A stretch of DNA of 64,000 nt from Ectothiorhodospiraceae bacterium BW-2 (GCA_008375315.1 CP032507.1:2479001-2543000); one strand, 5' to 3'; counted from the stretch's first letter, positions 47,935-58,875 are shown. Notes: generated by a model from the letters alone, not told the origin. Numbers and translations are program-made.

Positions 47935-50606
47935 AAATTACTCTCGGTGGAGCATCGGCTACAATTGATCCGCAACAGTTACAGTCGGGGTGGAATTTAG
48001 TCGGGTTTGGTCCTGAGTTAACCGCTATAGAGCAGATGCTGATACATACGGCGGCTAACCGGTTACAGATTTTACGCCTGTTTGCCTTTGTGGAGGGTGG
48101 CTGGCAGTTTCGTGATATTTTGAGTGAACAGGGTTCACTGGAGCAGCTCGATCCCGACTATGGCGTCTGGGTCTATACGCAGCAGCCGTTAATCATTACC
48201 CAAAACGGGGTTGAAGCCGATACAATCGACTTGGGCGAGGGCTTAACCGCAACACTCTTTGCTACAACGGCAGGGGGTGAGATGACCGATTTAAGTTTCG
48301 ATTTAGGCAGTGGTGAAACGGCAAGAACGGTTACGGTATCGGCTCCCTCTGCTGTGAGTTACACCCTGCGTATTGGTGATGCTAACGACAATTTTTACCC
48401 CGATATCGCCGTGACAACGGCTGCAAATGATCTGACTGCTCTGGAGCCCTTCACCACAGGCTTACAGCTCTATGTTTACGGCATGCCGGCTGAAGCCGGT
48501 TCACCAACGCTGCTGCAGGATGTGGCTGTGTATAGTGGTGACAACTACTTAGATACTTTAATCGATCCGGTAACCGGCCTCACGCTGGATGAATTGGCGG
48601 AAGGGACGACTTTAACACTGCAAAAAGAGGGCTATCTGGATGTGGCTCTGACCGTTGAGAGCGGACAGAGTGTGTTATACGCCATTATGCAGCAGGCCTC
48701 CTCGACCCATGGTCAGCTCATAGAGAATCAATACAATAGTGATGACTATGTCGCTAGCCGACCACTCGATGCTAGTGCGCCATTAACCGTCCCCTCAAAT
48801 GGCGATCACCAACTCGGAGCGGTACTGCTGCACCGTGCCGGACGCAATAATCCGAATCAAAGTATCAATATTAGGGTGACGCCCTATCAGGGACTGGATG
48901 CGATTAACGATGTCGAGACGCTATCACAACAGGTGGCGAGTGACTTTATTGAGGCATACTCTCCTACAGGGGCCTCGAATCCTGATGAACTCAATAGTAA
49001 CCCCTTCTGGAGTTGGCAGATTATCGCCGGTGCTCAGATGGAAGTGACCGACATGACCACCGGCGAGGTGATCACCGATAGAAGTAGCAGTACGCTGGGC
49101 GCTTATGCCACGATTGATCCCTATCAGGCGACACTTATTAGCGGTAAAGCGGAGGAGTATCAGGCACTGCTACAGGAGTTTGGCCAAAGCAGCGACTACC
49201 CTGCTGTGGTTGATCTCTATGTGCGGGGGGCTCAGGGTTGGCAGCTAGCCTCAACCGGAGTGCGTTTTATCGACCCGACGCTGGATGAGGCAACAGAGGG
49301 TGTCGATATCTACGATGCGCAGGAGAGTTATGCGGTTGCCGGCCAGCTACCGCTAAATCGGTTAATTATAGCCCCTGCAACCACGGGGACACTTATGACC
49401 CAAGATAGCGGTGGTGGGCTGTTTGACTATGTTTTTGTGCTCAAACAGCTAACTCCGGTTACCCGTGATATGACGGTAACGGTGACCGATACCGCTGGTG
49501 CCCCGTTAGCTAATGCACTGGTATCGCTTAACTGGGGACTGCGCGAGTTGAGCGATAGTCGTGGTCAGGTTGTGTTTAGTGATATCGCTATGCCCCTGAC
49601 CGAAGCCTCTTTAAATCTGGAGGCACTACGGAACGATCACTACCGTAATGGGATGGCACTGAGTGTCGGTGATCTACTTAATAATACCGAACCGGCCTAC
49701 ACACTACAGCTACGACCAGTCAATGAAACCGCCACGATTCGTGGCACCATTACCGATGTTGTCACCGGCGAGCCGCTGGAAAAGGCGACCGTACGCCTGA
49801 TCACGCCTGCTGCCCTATCACAGTTAAGCTATGACGAGGGGACATTTACCGCCTATAACGATCCACAGGCGAACTATCGTTGGCAGATTAGAGCACGAGA
49901 TGTTCTAGCTAGTAGCGGCGGTCGGTTGTTGCGACTGCTCGATAGTGACTGGGTTGAGATTAAAGCGGATAGTGGTGCGAATGAGGGGTATCAGTTAACC
50001 GAAAGTGAAGTCGTACAGGCGCTGCTAGTGGCCGAAGAGGGCCAGGATAGCAGTGCGTTATTCTATATGGTAGGGGATTACGATCTGACACTGACGGTTG
50101 AGTACGATATCGACCAGGATGGCACCGCCGATTTTAGCGAAACATCGGGTGATGGTATGGGAGTGAGTGTTTCACTCAATCCTGCCTATATTACCGCTAA
50201 TGGTCGTGGTGAGAGTGACAGCGACTATAGTCTCGATGGCAGCATAGCGCAGGGCTTTTTTGTGCTGCGCCGCTTAGGTAGCACCGTAGCGCAACCGAGT
50301 GTGCTGTGGCAGTTAGATACCCCCCATGAGACGATTGAGCTTAACCAACAACCGACGCCAATCCTTAACTGGCGCTATCTGCTGGATCAGCTCTCTACAC
50401 CGCAGCGGGTATTTGATTTAATTGCCGATGGTTCGATTGAAAATAGCCAACTGACACTGCGTGCGATGGTGACGGTTGATGGCGTGAGTCGTAGTTATAG
50501 TCAACATGTCGATTTAGCGATTCCCTATAGCGATGAGCCGTTAGAGACGCTGGCGCTACACCATGGCACCGCTGTGCCCGGAGGGGGGGAGCGGAGCGGA
50601 CGCTAA
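47841..50606 (+). pseudogene. Locus B giant gene, piece 2
   Basis: 921 residues from a GTG; homologous sequence begins at about 47826. It matches locus A residues throughout (DTGSLGGELLSSLQNRGVWV; DHQLGAVLLHRAGR; GAYATIDPYQ; ANYRWQIRAR). Beta-rich modules with carboxypeptidase-regulatory-like segments. The frame fails at the seven-G run 50583-50589: downstream homology (ERTLSSDANGYYQFSEIN) lies in another frame and the present one stops at 50606. Codon use is more balanced than in locus A, so the paralogues have diverged in composition. Confidence 0.8.
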
Positions 50607-50776
50607 GTAGTGATGCGAATGGTTATTACCAATTTTCTGAAATTAATACCATCTATAGTGGCAGCGATAGCTCCTACCTGCGTTTAAGTGTCGAAAGAGA
50701 GGGCTATGATGAGCATCCACTGGAACTCATTCCCGCCTTTAGTCTCGATAACCCTGCGACCGCTGAGCTAGAGGAT

Positions 50777-52927
50777 GTGGTCGAGTTGAATATCGCGTTA
50801 GATGCTATTCCGGCACGGGATGTGATCGTGACTGTCGAGCTTGGTACATCTGGTGTCGCTGAGGGGGCAACGGTCTATTTAGGAGATCTGCAGCAGGTGA
50901 CTGATGCCAATGGCCAAGCCACCTTTAGTGCGGTACCTGAGGGCTCCTATCCTCTGTCGATAGTTGCCGCTACTAGCGGTTATGAACTAGAGGGCGATAA
51001 CACTATTGTTGTAGCGCAAGAGTTTGATAGCGAAGGTAATCTTCTCTCAACCCCTCAGTCTGAAACCATATCGTTGGTTGCGGTGGAGTGGGTTTCGCCG
51101 TTGCCGCCGGTAATTGATGCGACGATTAGTAGTGTTGACAGTAGTGGCACCGTGGTAGTTGAAGGAAGCGTTATAGAGTATCGTTTAGAGAATAACCAAA
51201 TCTACCCGACTGCGTATGGTATTGCCGATGATGGTGAGAGGATGCGCCAGGCCGTTACTATTATTGTGAATGGCGAAGCAACGCCGCTAGTCCTGGATCA
51301 AGACTCCGTTTTTCGTACCACAGTTAATCTGCGAGAGGGGCGCAACCACCTCAATCTAACTGCTCGTAATAGTGTTGGCGTAGCTAGCAGCCAGCCGGCT
51401 ATGCGTGTCTATTTTCCCGATTTTGGGAGTGTGACCGGCGTGTTGAGCTATACTCCGGATGGCGGTAGTAGTCAGGCGGCCGCTAATGCTAGGGTGACCT
51501 TAATGGATGGTCGCGGTCAGGGACGGGTGACCCGAGCCGATGCCGAGGGGAATTTCCGCTTTACTGCGCTGCAGGCGGGTCAGAGCTACCGCTTAGGGGC
51601 TTTGTTAGAGAGCGATGGGGTACGCTATACGCTTTCGGCTGACGCGAGCAACACCTTGACCGCGCCATCAGGCAGTCGGCTCGACTTAGGCACCAAAGCA
51701 CTGGTTGAACAGGCACTGCAGCAGACTATTAATGGCGCACCGATTGTGCAGATTAATCCACCGGTTTTGACCGGAAGTGTGGTCACGGTGACAGGGCGCC
51801 TTGGTAACTTTAATGGCAGTGCGGAACTGATTGTTAATCGTGAGCCGGTTGAGACCTTAACCTTAACCCAAAATGGCACCTTGTGGGATTTTAGTACCAC
51901 TGTGACTCTAATCGAACCGCAAAATGGTATCACCGTTCGGGCGACTAACCTGAATGGGCAATCCAATCTGGCACCGCCGCGTCTGATAACACTCAATACG
52001 ATTGAATATGGTAGCGTCGGTTTAACCATTGAGTCACCGGCCGGTATCGGTACCGAGGGGCGGCTGCAGGTGATGAATGCCGAAAACCGAATTGTGATAG
52101 ACCGACCGACGATTTTGACCGGAACCACGACGACTATTACCTTAAATAATCTCCCCTTTGGCAGCTATAGCTATCAGCTATTTATGCCCGGTTTTGTGGG
52201 GCAATTAAACAACTTTGTGGTCGATGAGGCGAGTGAATCGGCCTCAGTCACACTCTCTTCAACTGGCATTGATCTCTCTTGGATCTCCTTTAATAGTGTC
52301 GTGGCGGAGCCTCAAAGTGAAGGTTCAACCTTGGCAAAGATGAGCGGTAACTTAGTGCTAACGGTACCTCAGAGCCGAGTGGAGAGTTTGGGTAATCAGC
52401 TACCGCTAGCGATGCAGCTAATGCACGGTAGTCGCGAGGGTGTGCTATCACAGCCGGTTGGCTTACCGGCAGAGCTGCCTGATGCCGATACCATCACTAC
52501 TGTAGCAGATCAGACTATCTATACCTTTTCGTGGACAGCCTATCGCGAGATGGAGCCGGGGGTTAACCGCTTTTCACTGCGGGTTTCGACCCAGAGGGGG
52601 GAGTTTAACTACCCGAACAGGCCATTTGAGTTGGCACTAGTTGAAGATTTGAACCAGACTAACACACCACCTGTGGCCGATGCCGGTAGTGATCAGACTG
52701 TCTCTGCCGGGGTCGCGGTGACCTTAGAGGGCAGCGCCAGTAGTGATACCGAGTCGCCCGCTTTAGCCTATCACTGGATGCAGCTTGATGGTCCGCCTAC
52801 CCGTCTGACGAATCCGACTAGCGCGACACCGACCTTTATGGCACCGAGCCTGCTCAATGGTGCCGAACTCACTTTTGAGTTGACTGTATTTGATGCTCAA
52901 GGGGGCAGAGTCGTGATCGGGTGGTGA
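50777..52927 (+). pseudogene. Locus B giant gene, piece 3
   Basis: 716 residues from a GTG; homology starts earlier, at about 50590. Contains a carboxypeptidase-regulatory-like module (ARVTLMDGRGQGRVTRADAEG) and the PKD-like domain (TPPVADAGSDQTVSAG to LTFELTVFDAQG), as in locus A. It breaks at the five-G run 52901-52905; the continuing frame reads GQSRDRVVITVEA, like GQGSDIVIVEIE in locus A. Confidence 0.8.
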
Positions 52928-55900
52928 TTACCGTGGAAGCGGGCGGCGGCTTCCCGCAGCCGGTTACCGGTGGTGGGCAGTTAACAACATATTTTAATGT
53001 ACAAACCGGCAGTCATGATAATTTTGCTCTTGATTTTGATCGCATTGATTTTTTTGAAAATCATCTCGTAATATCGCGCTTGATAGCTCAGGGAGAGATA
53101 GAGTCATTACCCTACCAAATTAACGGCAATATTCTGAAAATAGGCTCAAGTGAGGAGTTTTGGGAGTATGAGCTGATTGAGAGCAATACCGACTATCTGC
53201 TGCTGCGTTTAAAAGGTGATATTAATAATCCTACTATGCGCTGGTACTCTAACGAAGCCGTAGCACGCGACTGGTTTAATGCGAACCGCGTTGTGCCGCC
53301 AAGCACTCCGATAGTGATCAATGGTAGCCTTGATGATTGGGCTAATGTTGACGATGTTGGTAACCGTGGGACTCGCTCCTCCATCATTAGCATAACTAAT
53401 ATTCGTTATGCTCAGGACATTGATAATCTCTATGTGTTAGTCGAAGCGAGTAGTGATATCAGCGCTTTTGTTTCGACTAGCAGTCAAGAGGGGCAACACC
53501 GGTTTCAGTTTAGTTTAAAGGCGCTTGAGTTTACTATATTAGGCGATCCGACTACTGCGACTTTAGTTAACACGAATAATAACAGCCAATTAGATACGCT
53601 ATCGGTTGCTAATGGTGACTATTCGATAAATGGCAACATACTGGAGTTGCGTTTACCAAAATCATATCTTGCTAGTAGTATCATTAATGCAAACCTCATC
53701 TCTGAATCAGCGAGTTTTGCGGCTGTGAATAGTGACAATAGATATTACTATTCAATTTCGCAACGCCCTTCGCTATTACTTGATCCCGAAGCGCAGCAGA
53801 ATCCTCTCTTTACGACTACCGAACAGGCGTTGTCAGGAGTTTGGTGGGCCAGTGTGGTTGATGATGGCGTTTTGGCTAATGGAGCTGTAGATAACCATGC
53901 TGAAGAGTTAAATCAATGGCTCCATCTAGCGATGCAGGGAGGTGGTAGCTACTACTATTCACTCTTTACTGATTCGGGTGAAGTGTTGGATGTCGGTTAT
54001 GATAGAGAGATAGTGATTGATGATACAGAACAAACCTTGACGGTTACCGAAAGTGATAGTCAGAATCGGTCAATCATAGATTTTGACCCTGTTACTGGAA
54101 CGGCACTTATCTCTCGACAACAGTTAGCTACTGATGGTTTAAGCTATTTTGTCACCGATACCACTAACTTAGTCCGCACCCGTCCGCTTCCGGCCACTCC
54201 GCTAGCTGATCTCAATGGTGAGGTGCTCTACTTTGTCGGTATTGATCAAACCGGACAGTTTGCGACCGGTTACCCGATTAAACAGCTCTTTAGTGCCGGT
54301 AATATGGTCGGTGGCGAGTTAGTCGGAGAGGTGGTGACGGCACAAAAACTGGCTACTCTTATTGACCAGCCGAATGAGTATCACCGTTATCGGGTCGAGG
54401 GCAATCAACTGATTCTCTTTAGTGATTCCCACACCCAGGAAAATCTGCGCCTGACTCTTGAGACCAATGGTACTGGTGAGCTGCAATTTATCACCACCGG
54501 TGGTGCGCAGTTTTATGCCTATCGCAGTGACGGTGAAGCGCAAAACCGCTGGGCTAGCAGCCAGCGCTATCCAGTTGCTAATGCAGCAATGAGTGTTGAT
54601 GGGGTGAATAGTGACTGGGCGGATATTATCGGCGTTGCGACTTCTACAGAGAGCCAGCCACTCTCTGCGGCGATACATATTAACGATATTAAAGTCGCCA
54701 GCGATGGGACTAACCTCTACGTCAATATTGAAGCCGATCGCGAGATTAGCCCGTTCCTGAGTGCTACCAGTGCTGAAGGGTGGGATCATGAACTGCTGTT
54801 TGGTTTTGGCGGTTGGGATTTTGAGATTTGGAGTCGTGATGGACTCACTGCGCGTAGTGATAACCCCTTCGATCCTGATGGCAGTTCGGTTGATATTACC
54901 AACTACGGTGGTCAATTGGTGGTAAACGGCGCTACTGCTGAGCTGAAAGTACCGCTTGATCTACTACCGCAGTTTAATAACACTATCGGGATGCAGCTAC
55001 AGTTTAAGGCGGTGCAGCCACAAATTGATGGCGGTAATGACTATAGCTATAGCGGTGGTGGTCTGTTACTAGATGCCAATTCGATTATCCGGCCCGAACT
55101 ACAGACCCCGCGCCTGCTGTCACGCATCTGGTGGACCACTCACAATGATGACGGTACTCGTCAGGATGGGTCTGTTGACGATACAACGGGTGAAGAGCCG
55201 GGTGGCGAGACGCTGGTAGGTAATCCTGATGGTAGCTGGACTATAAGTAACGGCGATGGGGTCTATAACTTCACCGCTGACAGAGTTACCCTTCTCGATA
55301 GCCTTAATACCGTGATCTTAAATGAGAGGGATGGTCAGGGCCGGGTGGTCTATCGGGTTAACCCGGAGGGAACTCAGCTTTTCGGCCAATGGCAGAAAAT
55401 GGCACCCGATGGCAGTTGGTGGGCCGACTATGAGACTTGGAACGGTCAAATGATGGCACCGCTGCCCGATAGTGCGCCTGAGGCGGTTTATGGCCAATAT
55501 AATAGTGGCGGGGCGCTGCTTAACTGTCTGGAACTGCGCGGTGAGCAGACGCTGATCTACCCACCTACCAGTCGAAATATCCCAACCGATGTGCGCAATC
55601 GCTCAATTCAGACCTCGCTGTCGCTCGCAGCGGTGCAACCGGTGACGAATAGTGTGTTGACCCTGCATCAATTGACGCAGGAGCCGGATGGTTCACACTA
55701 TATGTTACGCTCTCAGGGCACGACGCCACTGGGGTTAGCCTATCGTAAACGGGTCAATAGCTGTACTCAGGCACCGGCAACGATCACGCCGCCGGCAATG
55801 GGTCACGCCTACTACCGTATGAGCGGCCAAAATGGGGTGCTAGAGAGTTGTGCGGTGATTGACCCATCTAGCGGCCGTTTTACCCTCTATCGTGACAACA

Positions 55901-57315
55901 CAACGACAGAACCTAACCTCTCCGGTCAGCTTTTTGTTCAGGTCGATGCGTTGCGCTTAGTGGCGGATGATGGTCAAACTGAGTTCAATATTCACCGTAC
56001 CTCACCTCTCTTTGATGATGGCAGTTATATCGTGCGAATGGATCAATCGGCTGACTACTACCACCGTCTGCAGAGCGTTAGTTGTGACTACGATACCCTG
56101 CCGCCTACTATGACAGTCATGCCTTCGGGAGCTGTATCGGGTGAGTTTGTGTTAGATAACACAGAGTCGGTCTATATCCCGTTTGATGATTATGAGCTGA
56201 TATCGGGCAGTGTCACTTTTGTGGATGAGTTAGGTAACCCGATAGCGGTGCCGACCGATGCTAAAGTGCGCTTTGTGCCTAACCGCTATATTGCCATTAA
56301 TGACTATAACTACAGTATCGATTGTGCGGTGCGGAGTGATGGCTCTTTTGGTAATGGTGGCTGTTATGCCTACTCCAACCGCTTTAACGGGCTCTACCTC
56401 TCATTGGCATATGATGTTGCTGAAACTTGGCAAGTGGTGCTCTATAAAGATCACCTACAGGATATTTCGGGCTGGAACTGTGGTGAAGATGCTTACCTTT
56501 ATATGGGTGATAATATCGAAAATACGATCTTTGAGCCCTTTACTGTAGCGCCGACAGACTATCAGGATCGCTCTGGCGATGTGTGTGATAGTGGCTCAAG
56601 TGGTGGTGAGACGACCACACCGCTATTTCGTCCGCTAAACGATACCGGCTTGGTATGGGGCGGTAACTACCCCGAAGGTAATAACACGACCTGTATTGGT
56701 GAAACGATTGAGCAGCAGGATTGTGCTCATGGTCGCGATGCAGAGGCGCTGGCCGGTACGCTAACTAAAATGGGTGCTGGTCATGCTGGTTTTGATTACA
56801 CCAAGCTGGGCGCTAATGGTCAGCGATTAGCGATACAGGATGGGGTCTATGATGCTTTAAATGGCAGCGAGGCGGCCGGAACAAAGTGGAGCTGTGTGCA
56901 GGATAATGTCACCGGTTTGATATGGGAAGTTAAAACCGATGATGGTGGGATTCACGATAAGGACAATACTTACCGTTGGGGTGGGGTGACGGCGCTGCTG
57001 ACTGGTGAGTTTGGTACCCGCTATAGCGACTGGGATGAGCTGGTTATTGGTAGTAACAATGAGATGCTGTGCGGTTTTAGTGACTGGCGGGTGCCTTCGG
57101 TGCATGAGTTGACTTCGTTGGTGAACAGTCATCAAAGCAATCTAGCTATTGACACCAACTTTTTTCCTAATAGTGGCTCTAGCCTATTTTGGTCGGGCTC
57201 GCCTCGTGCAAATCTCTCCAGCTATGGGTGGGCCGTGAATTTCAACTATGGTAATGTTGGCGATGTCGGTCGTCTTAGTCCTTACGGCGTGCGACTGGTT
57301 CGTAGTAGAGAATAA
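52921..57315 (+). CDS. Locus B giant protein, piece 4 with DUF1566 end
   Basis: 1,464 residues from a GTG at 52921 that overlaps the end of piece 3. In place of the nine 97-residue repeats of locus A it carries two DOMON/CBM9-like segments (NGSLDDWANVDDVG at about 130, VDGVNSDWADIIG at about 555), each followed by a conserved LLDPEAQQNP or LLDANSIIRPE and WWASVVDDG or WWTTHNDDG block. The C-terminal DUF1566 domain (about 1236-1464) is closely related to that of VP1 (RPLNDTGLVWGGNYPEGNN; HDKDNTYRWGGVTALL). Its last residues (NFNYGNVGDVGRLSPYGVRL) vary at positions diversified in locus A, but the DNA differs from the TR at many non-A sites. No signal peptide in this piece; it depends on the upstream pieces. 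Confidence 0.82.
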   Translation: MVITVEAGGGFPQPVTGGGQLTTYFNVQTGSHDNFALDFDRIDFFENHLVISRLIAQGEIESLPYQINGNILKIGSSEEFWEYELIESNTDYLLLRLKGDINNPTMRWYSNEAVARDWFNANRVVPPSTPIVINGSLDDWANVDDVGNRGTRSSIISITNIRYAQDIDNLYVLVEASSDISAFVSTSSQEGQHRFQFSLKALEFTILGDPTTATLVNTNNNSQLDTLSVANGDYSINGNILELRLPKSYLASSIINANLISESASFAAVNSDNRYYYSISQRPSLLLDPEAQQNPLFTTTEQALSGVWWASVVDDGVLANGAVDNHAEELNQWLHLAMQGGGSYYYSLFTDSGEVLDVGYDREIVIDDTEQTLTVTESDSQNRSIIDFDPVTGTALISRQQLATDGLSYFVTDTTNLVRTRPLPATPLADLNGEVLYFVGIDQTGQFATGYPIKQLFSAGNMVGGELVGEVVTAQKLATLIDQPNEYHRYRVEGNQLILFSDSHTQENLRLTLETNGTGELQFITTGGAQFYAYRSDGEAQNRWASSQRYPVANAAMSVDGVNSDWADIIGVATSTESQPLSAAIHINDIKVASDGTNLYVNIEADREISPFLSATSAEGWDHELLFGFGGWDFEIWSRDGLTARSDNPFDPDGSSVDITNYGGQLVVNGATAELKVPLDLLPQFNNTIGMQLQFKAVQPQIDGGNDYSYSGGGLLLDANSIIRPELQTPRLLSRIWWTTHNDDGTRQDGSVDDTTGEEPGGETLVGNPDGSWTISNGDGVYNFTADRVTLLDSLNTVILNERDGQGRVVYRVNPEGTQLFGQWQKMAPDGSWWADYETWNGQMMAPLPDSAPEAVYGQYNSGGALLNCLELRGEQTLIYPPTSRNIPTDVRNRSIQTSLSLAAVQPVTNSVLTLHQLTQEPDGSHYMLRSQGTTPLGLAYRKRVNSCTQAPATITPPAMGHAYYRMSGQNGVLESCAVIDPSSGRFTLYRDNTTTEPNLSGQLFVQVDALRLVADDGQTEFNIHRTSPLFDDGSYIVRMDQSADYYHRLQSVSCDYDTLPPTMTVMPSGAVSGEFVLDNTESVYIPFDDYELISGSVTFVDELGNPIAVPTDAKVRFVPNRYIAINDYNYSIDCAVRSDGSFGNGGCYAYSNRFNGLYLSLAYDVAETWQVVLYKDHLQDISGWNCGEDAYLYMGDNIENTIFEPFTVAPTDYQDRSGDVCDSGSSGGETTTPLFRPLNDTGLVWGGNYPEGNNTTCIGETIEQQDCAHGRDAEALAGTLTKMGAGHAGFDYTKLGANGQRLAIQDGVYDALNGSEAAGTKWSCVQDNVTGLIWEVKTDDGGIHDKDNTYRWGGVTALLTGEFGTRYSDWDELVIGSNNEMLCGFSDWRVPSVHELTSLVNSHQSNLAIDTNFFPNSGSSLFWSGSPRANLSSYGWAVNFNYGNVGDVGRLSPYGVRLVRSRE

Positions 57316-57374
57316 TTGTTATTTGTAATTTTTTGTTCCCATGCTTTCCTTGGGAGTGTATTAGGAGTATTTCG

Positions 57375-57908
57375 ATGAGACTGAATAGTGCATTATGGCT
57401 GGCAGCTATTGCTATAGCTACTCTACCAGTATCCCTACAGGCTCAAATCTGCGAAGTAACTATTCCTCGTTTAGCGCCCGATAGTCGCTATATTGACCAT
57501 GGGAATGGTACTGTGACTGATAGTGTTACCGGATTGATGTGGAAACAGTGTAGCGAAGGGCAGAGCGGTAGTGGCTGTAGCAGTGGTAGTGCTGAAATAT
57601 TTACTTGGGATGCTGCCCTACAGCGTCCCGCTACGCTAAACAGTTCTGGTGGTTTTGCCGGTTATGGCGATTGGCGATTACCTAACCGTCATGAACTCTA
57701 CTCGTTAGTAGAAGTCGCTTGTGCCAGTCCTTCTATTAATTTGACCTATTTTCCCAATACATCTTCAGGTATCTTCTGGTCGTCATCGGTTGTTGCGGAT
57801 CTTAACGGTAATGCTTGGTTTGTTGATTTTAATATTGGTAGATCTAACTATAATTACAGCCGTACGAGTACAGATTTTGTGCGACTGGTTCGCGGTGGAA
57901 CATTTTGA
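57375..57908 (+). CDS. Small secreted DUF1566 protein, locus B
   Basis: 177 residues; ATG 57375 after TTAGGAGTATTTCG. Signal peptide MRLNSALWLAAIAIATLPVS with cleavage near LQAQ. One DUF1566 domain: HGNGTVTDSVTGLMWKQCSE, FAGYGDWRLPNRHELYSL, IFWSSSVVADLNGNAW, FVRLVRGGTF. It occupies the position that VP2 has in locus A, without an RT before it. The C-terminal end is not an adenine-only variant of the TR. Confidence 0.85.
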   Translation: MRLNSALWLAAIAIATLPVSLQAQICEVTIPRLAPDSRYIDHGNGTVTDSVTGLMWKQCSEGQSGSGCSSGSAEIFTWDAALQRPATLNSSGGFAGYGDWRLPNRHELYSLVEVACASPSINLTYFPNTSSGIFWSSSVVADLNGNAWFVDFNIGRSNYNYSRTSTDFVRLVRGGTF

Positions 57909-57950
57909 TTTTGATCTTGATTTTTTCGTTCAGGTATTCCGAAGGTGTAG

Positions 57951-58042
57951 TGTGTAGGTCGGGTTAGCCCGTAGGGCGTAACCCGACGCCGGATAGGTTC
58001 AGGGGGATTGTCGGGTTACGCTGCGCTAACCCGACCTACACA
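57951..58042. repeat. Palindromic REP-like element, copy 1
   Basis: TGTGTAGGTCGGGTTAGCCC at the left and the complementary GGGTT...CCGACCTACACA at the right, with an inner CCCGTAGGGCGTAACCCGAC. A strong hairpin is predicted; may act as terminator for locus B. Similar elements are widespread in bacterial genomes. Confidence 0.8.
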
Positions 58043-58074
58043 CTTGATTTTTTTTCGTTCAGATACTTTGAAGA

Positions 58075-58111
58075 TGTAGGTCGGGTTAGCCCGCAGGGCG
58101 TAACCCGACAC
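58075..58111. repeat. Palindromic REP-like element, half copy
   Basis: Left half only of the element at 57951 (GTAGGTCGGGTTAGCCCGCA and GGGCGTAACCCGAC), ending 44 bases before the toxin start. Confidence 0.75.
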
Positions 58112-58154
58112 ACACTCGCTGGATATTGTACGTCAATGACGTATTGTTCACTCC

Positions 58155-58472
58155 ATGATTATCTTCGAGACAACAGTTTTCACCAAAATTATTCATTCAC
58201 TGATGCCCGATGATGAGTATCGCCTGCTCCAAAATCACATAATTGAATCTCCTGATACGGGGGAGCTAATTAAAGGAAGTGGAGGACTTCGAAAAGTTCA
58301 TTGGAAACTTCAAGGTCGTGGAAAACGAGGTGGTGTTCGGGTAATCTACTACTGGGCGATAAATGACGATCAAATTTTCATGCTCTATGAATATCCAAAG
58401 AGTGAGCAAGAGAATTTAACCCATGAGCAGTTGTCAGCGCTTAAAAAACTTGTTGAGTCGGAGTTCAGATAA
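58155..58472 (+). CDS. RelE/HigB-like toxin
   Basis: 105 residues resembling the RelE superfamily (HigB-2 type): TKIIHSLMPDDEYRLLQNHI, GELIKGSGGLRKVHWKLQGRGKRGGVRVIYYW, FMLYEYPKSEQENLT. The LRKVRW-like and RVIYYW strands with basic residues are the usual mRNA-contact surface of ribosome-dependent mRNA interferases. It precedes its antitoxin, as in higBA-type operons, with a one-base overlap (TAATG). Flanked by REP-like palindromes. Confidence 0.85.
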   Translation: MIIFETTVFTKIIHSLMPDDEYRLLQNHIIESPDTGELIKGSGGLRKVHWKLQGRGKRGGVRVIYYWAINDDQIFMLYEYPKSEQENLTHEQLSALKKLVESEFR

Positions 58473-58771
58473 TGAAAGATGAACATTTCAAAGAGCTAGT
58501 GGCTAGCATTGAAGAAGCGGGTAAAATTCACAGAGGAGAGGAGAAGCCTTCTCGGTCATACGAATTGCCAGAGCCTGATGTGAAAGCTATAAGGGAGGGA
58601 ATTGGTTTTTCTCAGTCGAAGTTTGCCGCGTTAATTGGCGTTAATGTGCGCACATTGCAACATTGGGAACAAGGCCACCGGCACCCAACTGGTCCGGCCA
58701 AGATCTTATTAAGACTTGTGCAATCTGATCCCGTATCGGTATTCAAAAATCTGCACATAAATCACATATAA
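58472..58771 (+). CDS. HTH antitoxin (HigA/NadS-like)
   Basis: 99 residues. The N-terminal segment ELVASIEEAGKIHRGE is typical of NadS-like antitoxins. A Cro/CI-type HTH follows at about 45-75 (IGFSQSKFAALIGVNVRTLQ, HWEQG). It would neutralise the upstream toxin and repress the operon. Start and toxin stop share a base, so translation is coupled. Confidence 0.86.
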   Translation: MKDEHFKELVASIEEAGKIHRGEEKPSRSYELPEPDVKAIREGIGFSQSKFAALIGVNVRTLQHWEQGHRHPTGPAKILLRLVQSDPVSVFKNLHINHI

Positions 58772-58784
58772 CGGATAAGGTTAG

Positions 58785-58875
58785 TGTGTAGGTCGGGTTA
58801 GCCCGTAGGGCGTAACCCGACGCTGGATAGGTTCAGGGGATTGTCGGGTTACGCTGCGCTAACCCGACCTACACA
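58785..58875. repeat. Palindromic REP-like element, copy 3
   Basis: Almost the same sequence as 57951-58042 (one base shorter in the AGGGGA run, GCTGG for GCCGG). With copy 1 it brackets the toxin-antitoxin pair in direct orientation. Confidence 0.8.

Noticed and set aside
57170-57315. 3' end of the locus B giant gene as a third VR of the TR
   Set aside because: It differs from the TR at many C, G and T positions and lacks the IMH sequence, so it is a homologue, not a present target of this TR.
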